Notes under the pieces: generated by a model
The model's database searches: none
What the model was told of the DNA's origin: nothing
The model's input: the letters and a program-made list of their open reading frames with translations, nothing else
Program-made: the position numbers and the translations under genes
Origin: Rhodanobacter ginsengisoli
GTDB lineage: Bacteria; Pseudomonadota; Gammaproteobacteria; Xanthomonadales; Rhodanobacteraceae
Length of the DNA: 64,000 bases
Reading direction: 5' to 3'
Assembly: GCF_042657065.1 (NCBI RefSeq)
Contig: NZ_JBHSNF010000003.1
Span: 186,001-250,000 of the forward strand
Shown: positions 60,108 through 64,000 of the stretch, in pieces
Numbering within the stretch: the stretch's first letter is position 1
Layout of the letters: each line of letters opens with the position of its first letter

Positions 60108-60431
60108 ATGACCCACGTCGTCACCGAGAACTGCATCAACTGCAAGCACACCGACTGTGTCGAGGTGTGCCCGGTGGACTGTTTCCACGCGGGCCCAAAC
60201 TTCCTGGTGATCGATCCAGACGAATGCATCGACTGCACGCTGTGCGTGGAGGAGTGCCCGGTCGGCGCGATCTTTCCCGAACTCGACCTGCCGGCGGGAC
60301 AGGAAATCTTCACGGCCATCAATGCGGAACTGGCGCCGGAGTGGCCGGTGCTGACCAGCAAGATCGCCGCGATGGAGGATGCCGACCGATGGGACGGCGT
60401 GCCGGACAAGCTGCCGCTGCTGAAACGCTGA
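60108..60431 (+). CDS. fdxA: 7Fe ferredoxin
   Basis: A 107-residue FdxA-type ferredoxin with two clusters. The N-terminal cysteines (ENCINCKHTDCVEVCPVDC) lack the central Cys of one motif, as expected for a [3Fe-4S] site, and CIDCTLCVEECP builds the [4Fe-4S] site. The C-terminal ~45-residue extension is typical. CAGGAGA precedes the ATG. Possible partner of the YumC-like reductase in the nos operon. Confidence 0.93.
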   Translation: MTHVVTENCINCKHTDCVEVCPVDCFHAGPNFLVIDPDECIDCTLCVEECPVGAIFPELDLPAGQEIFTAINAELAPEWPVLTSKIAAMEDADRWDGVPDKLPLLKR

Positions 60432-60462
60432 GCCTGTCCGGCAATTCGTTGTTCTCGCAAAG

Positions 60463-60486
60463 GCGCCATCTGGCGCCAAATGGCGC
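60463..60486. promoter_or_regulatory. 24-bp composite palindrome upstream of norB2
   Basis: GCGCCA, TC, TGGCGCCA, AA, TGGCGC: the outer arms pair with each other, and the 8-bp core is itself a palindrome. It starts 31 bases after the fdxA stop and ends about 148 bases before the norB2 ATG. It looks like a tandem operator for a dimeric repressor, and differs wholly from the FNR boxes. Confidence 0.45.
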
Positions 60487-60633
60487 TATGGTGTGCGAAG
60501 TCGCGGGCACGGATCGGTTCCGCATCCATCCGGCCGGCGTGGGGCAGGCTGAATCGGGGTGTACAGCCGGCGCAGGGTTACCTGTCTGCACGTCACGGGC
60601 TTGCAACCTTTCGCTCTACCGGGGAGAGCAACG

Positions 60634-62937
60634 ATGAATGAAGCAGCACAACCCTTGACCGACCACGATAGCGAGCTGTCGCCCTGGTGGTTGCGAGTCG
60701 TGGTGATCGTGATGGTGCTCGGCTTTGCCGGTTTGATCGCGATCACCTCGCTGGCGTACCGCAATGCGCCGCCGATTCCCGCCCAGGTGGTGGATGCTCA
60801 GGGCGCCACGCTGTTCAGCGGCGATGACATCCGCGATGGCCAGGCGGTATTCCTCAAATACGGCCTGATGGACAACGGCAGCATCTGGGGCCACGGCGCC
60901 TACCTCGGACCAGACTACTCGGCGGAAGCCCTGCATCGCCTCGGCGAGAACACCGCTGCCGCCATTGCAGTGAAGCAATATGCCGAACCGCTTGCCGCAC
61001 TGGATGCACAGCAGCAGGCGGCGGTGCATGCCGCAACGGCGGTGGTCCTCAAGACCAATCGTTACGACGCCCGGAGCGGTGTCCTGCGCCTGATCGAGCC
61101 GGAGGCGATCGCCTACCGCCAGCAGATCGGCTACTGGACCGACTACTTCAAGGATCCGACGAAAAATGGCGGGCTCAAGCCGAACCTGATCAGCGATCCG
61201 GCGGAACTGCACCAGTTCACCGCCTTCGTCAGCTGGGCCGCATGGGCGTCGGTGGCGAATCGGCCCGGTACCCAAGCCTCCTACACCAACAACTTTCCGT
61301 ACGACCCCAGCGTGGGCAATGTGGCTACGCCGAACGCGTTGCTGTGGAGCGCACTCAGTCTCTTGGTGCTGCTGGCCGGCATTGCGATGGTGCTGCTGGC
61401 GTTCGGCAAGTTTGATTACCTGGGCTGGGTCAGTCGCGACCATCACGTGCACCCGCAGCTGCTGCCAGGACAATCCAGCGCGGGCCAGCGCGCTCTGATG
61501 AAGTTCTTCGTGGTGGTCGCGCTACTGTTGCTGATGCAGGCGCTGGTCGGTGGTGGCGTGGCCCATTACCGCGCCGATCCGGGCAGCTTCTACGGCTTTC
61601 AGCTGGAAACCATCTTCCCAAGCAACCTGTTGCGTACCTGGCATCTGCAGACCGCGATTTTCTGGATTGCCACGGCCTACGTGGCAGCCGCGCTGTTCCT
61701 CGGGCGCTCGTTGCGTGCCGATGAACCGCGCTGGCTGGCTGGCTGGATCCATCTGCTGTTCGCCGCCTTCGTGGTGGTGATTGGGGGCAGCCTGCTCGGC
61801 GAGTGGGCCGGCATGGTGCAGAAGCTGGGGCACTGGTGGTTCTGGCTCGGCGATCAGGGCTGGGAGTATCTGGAACTGGGACGAATCTGGCAGTACCTGC
61901 TGGTAGTCGGCCTGCTGGTATGGTTCGCGATCCTGTGGCTGCTGGCGCGCCCGCGTGCAGTCGCCAACGTGGCTGCACGACCGCTGGCCAAGATGTTCCT
62001 GTTCGCGGCGATCGCCATCCCGGTGTTCTATGTGCCGGCGTTGTTCTTCGGCGCCAGGACCAATTACACGGTAGTGGATACCTGGCGCTTCTGGATCATC
62101 CATCTGTGGGTCGAGGGATTCTTCGAATTCTTCGCCACCACGGTGGTCGCGCTGACCTTCTACCAATTGGGTCTGACCCGGCGCAACGTGGCGTTGCGGG
62201 TGATCTACCTGGACGCGATCCTGTACTTTCTCGGCGGTCTGATCGGCACCGGTCATCACTGGTATTTCAGCGGTCAGAGCAACTTCAACATGTCGATGTC
62301 GGCGATGTTCTCGGTGCTCGAGGTGGTGCCGCTGACCCTGCTGACGCTGGACGCCTGGGACTTCGTGCGCACCACCCGCGGTGATTGCGATGTCTGCGGC
62401 AAGTCAGTCTCGGTGCCGCACAAGTGGACGTTCTACTTCCTGATGGCAGTGGGCTTCTGGAACTTCGTCGGTGCCGGCATGTTCGGTTTCTTCATCAACC
62501 TGCCGATCGTCAGTTACTACGAAGTGGGCACCCAGGTCACGCCGACCCACGGCCACGCGGCGCTGATGGGCGTGTTCGGCATGCTGGCGATCGCGCTGAT
62601 GGTGTTCTGCCTGCGCCAGACCAGCAGCGACGCGCGCTGGCTGGGCATCGAGAAGTACGTCAGGGTAGCTTTCTGGGGCACCAATCTGGGTCTGGCGATG
62701 ATGTTGCTGCTGAGCCTGTTCCCCAGCGGCGTGCTGCAGCTGTGGGACGTGGTGCAGCATGGCTACTGGCATGCACGCAGCATCGACTACATGAGCATGC
62801 CGCGTTCGCACGTGATCGAGTGGCTGCGTCTGCCGGGCGACCTGCTCTTCATCATCTTCGGCGCCATCCCGCTGGTGATCGCCTCGATCAAGGGCTATCT
62901 GGGGGTGCGTGCAGACGCGGCGGTGCAGACGCACTGA
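60634..62937 (+). CDS. norB: Quinol-dependent nitric oxide reductase 2 (qNOR)
   Basis: A second full-length qNOR, 767 residues, clearly diverged from the copy at 15017. It has the same plan: N-terminal helix, periplasmic extension and haem-copper core. Catalytic positions are kept: HLWVEGFFEFF (His and Glu) and GTGHHWYFSGQ (His pair). The segment after this pair (MSAMFSVLEVVPLTLL) and GAGMFGFFINLPIVSYYEVG resemble Neisseria/Ralstonia-type qNORs. GGGGAGAG precedes the ATG. No FNR-like box is visible in the 200 bases upstream. Confidence 0.95.
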   Translation: MNEAAQPLTDHDSELSPWWLRVVVIVMVLGFAGLIAITSLAYRNAPPIPAQVVDAQGATLFSGDDIRDGQAVFLKYGLMDNGSIWGHGAYLGPDYSAEALHRLGENTAAAIAVKQYAEPLAALDAQQQAAVHAATAVVLKTNRYDARSGVLRLIEPEAIAYRQQIGYWTDYFKDPTKNGGLKPNLISDPAELHQFTAFVSWAAWASVANRPGTQASYTNNFPYDPSVGNVATPNALLWSALSLLVLLAGIAMVLLAFGKFDYLGWVSRDHHVHPQLLPGQSSAGQRALMKFFVVVALLLLMQALVGGGVAHYRADPGSFYGFQLETIFPSNLLRTWHLQTAIFWIATAYVAAALFLGRSLRADEPRWLAGWIHLLFAAFVVVIGGSLLGEWAGMVQKLGHWWFWLGDQGWEYLELGRIWQYLLVVGLLVWFAILWLLARPRAVANVAARPLAKMFLFAAIAIPVFYVPALFFGARTNYTVVDTWRFWIIHLWVEGFFEFFATTVVALTFYQLGLTRRNVALRVIYLDAILYFLGGLIGTGHHWYFSGQSNFNMSMSAMFSVLEVVPLTLLTLDAWDFVRTTRGDCDVCGKSVSVPHKWTFYFLMAVGFWNFVGAGMFGFFINLPIVSYYEVGTQVTPTHGHAALMGVFGMLAIALMVFCLRQTSSDARWLGIEKYVRVAFWGTNLGLAMMLLLSLFPSGVLQLWDVVQHGYWHARSIDYMSMPRSHVIEWLRLPGDLLFIIFGAIPLVIASIKGYLGVRADAAVQTH

Positions 62938-62954
62938 GCCGTCCCCGCCATGAA

Positions 62955-62986
62955 AAACCCGCGCCGCTGAAGATCGGCACGGGTTT
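62955..62986. terminator. Bidirectional terminator between norB2 and gapA
   Basis: AAACCCG and CGGGTTT, with inner CCG/CGG pairs, frame an 8-base loop; A-run and T-run flank the stem. It serves both convergent genes. Confidence 0.8.
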
Positions 62987-63006
62987 GGGGAGGGTAGACG
63001 AATCGA

Positions 63007-64000
63007 TTACTTCGCCACCACCCGCACCATCTCCAGGCACTTGTTCGAGTAGCCCCATTCGTTGTCGTACCAGCTCACCAGCTTGACGAAGGTGCTGTCC
63101 AGCGCGATGCCGGCGTCCGCGTCGAACACCGAGGTGCAGGTCTCGCCGCGGAAGTCGGTGGCGACGACCTTGTCCTCGGTGTAGCCGAGCACGCCCTTCA
63201 GCGCGCCCTGGCTCTGTGCCTTCATTTCCGCGCAGATCTCGGCGTAGCTCGCATCCTTGACCAGCTCGACCGTCAGGTCGACCACGGACACGTCCGAGGT
63301 CGGCACGCGGAAGCTCATGCCGGTGAGCTTCTTGTTGAGCTCGGGGATCACCACGCCGACGGCCTTGGCCGCGCCGGTGGACGAGGGGATGATGTTTTCC
63401 AGGATGCCGCGGCCGCCGCGCCAGTCCTTGTTGGACGGACCGTCGACGGTCTTCTGCGTCGCGGTGGCGGCATGCACCGTGGTCATCAGGCCGCGCTTGA
63501 TGCCCCACTTGTCGTTGAGCACTTTCGCGATCGGCGCCAGGCAGTTGGTGGTGCACGAGGCATTCGAGATGATCGCCTCGCCCTTGTAGGTCTTGTCGTT
63601 CACGCCGAACACGAACATCGGCGTGTCGTCCTTCGACGGCGCGGACAGGATCACTTTCTTCGCGCCGGCATCCAGATGCTTCTGCGCGGTGACCTTGTCC
63701 AGGAACAGGCCGGTGGATTCGATCACCACGTCGGCGCCCACCTCGCCCCATTTCAGCGCGGCCGGATCGCGCTCCTGGGTCAGCCGGATCTTCTTGCCGT
63801 TCACCACCAGCTGGCCGTCCTGCACCGCCACGTCACCCTTGAAGCGGCCGTGCACCGAGTCGTAGCGGAGCATGTACGCGAGATAGTCCGGCTCGAGCAG
63901 GTCGTTGATCGCCACGATCTCGATGTCGCTGCCGAAGTTCTGTACCGCTGCACGAAGCACGTTGCGACCGATGCGGCCGAAGCCGTTGATGCCGACCTTG
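63007..64000 (-). CDS. gapA: Glyceraldehyde-3-phosphate dehydrogenase (start beyond window)
   Basis: Nearly the whole gene is present; the frame runs off the right edge within a few codons of its start (KVGINGFGRIGRNV is the NAD-binding N-terminus). The catalytic Cys is in SNASCTTNCLAPIAKVLND near residue 150, and the C-terminal WYDNEWGYSNKCLEMV is diagnostic. It oxidises glyceraldehyde-3-phosphate with NAD+ and phosphate in glycolysis. It converges on norB2 across a shared terminator. Confidence 0.97.
   Translation of the reverse strand, partial: KVGINGFGRIGRNVLRAAVQNFGSDIEIVAINDLLEPDYLAYMLRYDSVHGRFKGDVAVQDGQLVVNGKKIRLTQERDPAALKWGEVGADVVIESTGLFLDKVTAQKHLDAGAKKVILSAPSKDDTPMFVFGVNDKTYKGEAIISNASCTTNCLAPIAKVLNDKWGIKRGLMTTVHAATATQKTVDGPSNKDWRGGRGILENIIPSSTGAAKAVGVVIPELNKKLTGMSFRVPTSDVSVVDLTVELVKDASYAEICAEMKAQSQGALKGVLGYTEDKVVATDFRGETCTSVFDADAGIALDSTFVKLVSWYDNEWGYSNKCLEMVRVVAK

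Noticed and set aside
60590..60615. Possible sigma-54 promoter (GTCACGGGCTTGCA) upstream of norB2, which would suggest NorR control
   Set aside because: The spacing between the -24 and -12 elements is one base short and GT replaces the invariant GG.
1..64000. CRISPR arrays, tRNA or rRNA genes, insertion sequences, prophage integrases
   Set aside because: No regularly spaced repeats, cloverleaf-like genes, transposase or integrase motifs were recognised, including near the ubiD repeats.

Overview
This window looks like the chromosome of a GC-rich gammaproteobacterium of the Xanthomonadales (Rhodanobacter-like) able to denitrify. That placement is inference from gene content, GC richness and general resemblance; no database search was run. 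About 60 genes are supported. No rRNA, tRNA, transposase, integrase or CRISPR array was seen.

Layout. 0-6.2 kb: aromatic amino acid catabolism (end of tryptophan 2,3-dioxygenase, a POT peptide transporter, then a MarR regulator divergent from hppD-hmgA-fumarylacetoacetase). 6.3-17.3 kb: nitrite/NO block (hemN, FNR-type regulator 1, an SDR, nnrS, copper nitrite reductase with a fused cytochrome c domain, nirV-like, SCO-like, FNR-type regulator 2, quinol-type NO reductase 1). 17.4-24.5 kb: stress genes (Ohr/OsmC, SDR, LysR, AhpD-like, cupin, SigJ-like sigma factor, ClC channel) and a glutathione transferase remnant. 24.5-25.5 kb: gene-poor DNA with dispersed repeats and a terminator. 25.6-36.5 kb: porin, a DUF2249/membrane-protein pair, a chorismate mutase-UbiT fusion, nadA-nadB, fabA-fabB, a hemolysin III homologue, and ubiU-ubiV on the other strand. 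36.6-40.3 kb: DnrO-like protein, DUF2946 and a TonB-dependent copper receptor. 40.7-53.0 kb: nitrous oxide reduction operon (flavoprotein reductase, HiPIP, apbE, nosR, nosZ, nosD, nosF, nosY, nosL, tatA, tatB, tatC). 53.2-64 kb: ubiD, prephenate dehydrogenase-like protein, PLP decarboxylase, azurin, thiol peroxidase, truncated haemoglobin, 7Fe ferredoxin, a second distinct quinol NO reductase, and gapA running off the end.

The genes form one anaerobic programme. NirK (fed by azurin), two NO reductases and NosZ cover nitrite to N2. HemN, UbiT/U/V with UbiD, NadA/NadB and FabA/FabB supply haem, ubiquinone, NAD and unsaturated fatty acids without oxygen. Fourteen FNR/Dnr-like palindromes (TTGAT-N4-ATCAA and close variants), read by eye, lie in front of most of these units, and both FNR-type regulators keep the cluster cysteines and the E-SR recognition motif.

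The most unusual points are: the nos-tat operon lies between two directly repeated copies of the 3' end of ubiD, about 12.9 kb apart, which looks like an integration scar; UbiT is fused to a chorismate mutase-type domain with its catalytic residues intact; azurin carries Cys in place of Phe114 beside the copper site; and NosZ has a lipobox in its Tat signal.
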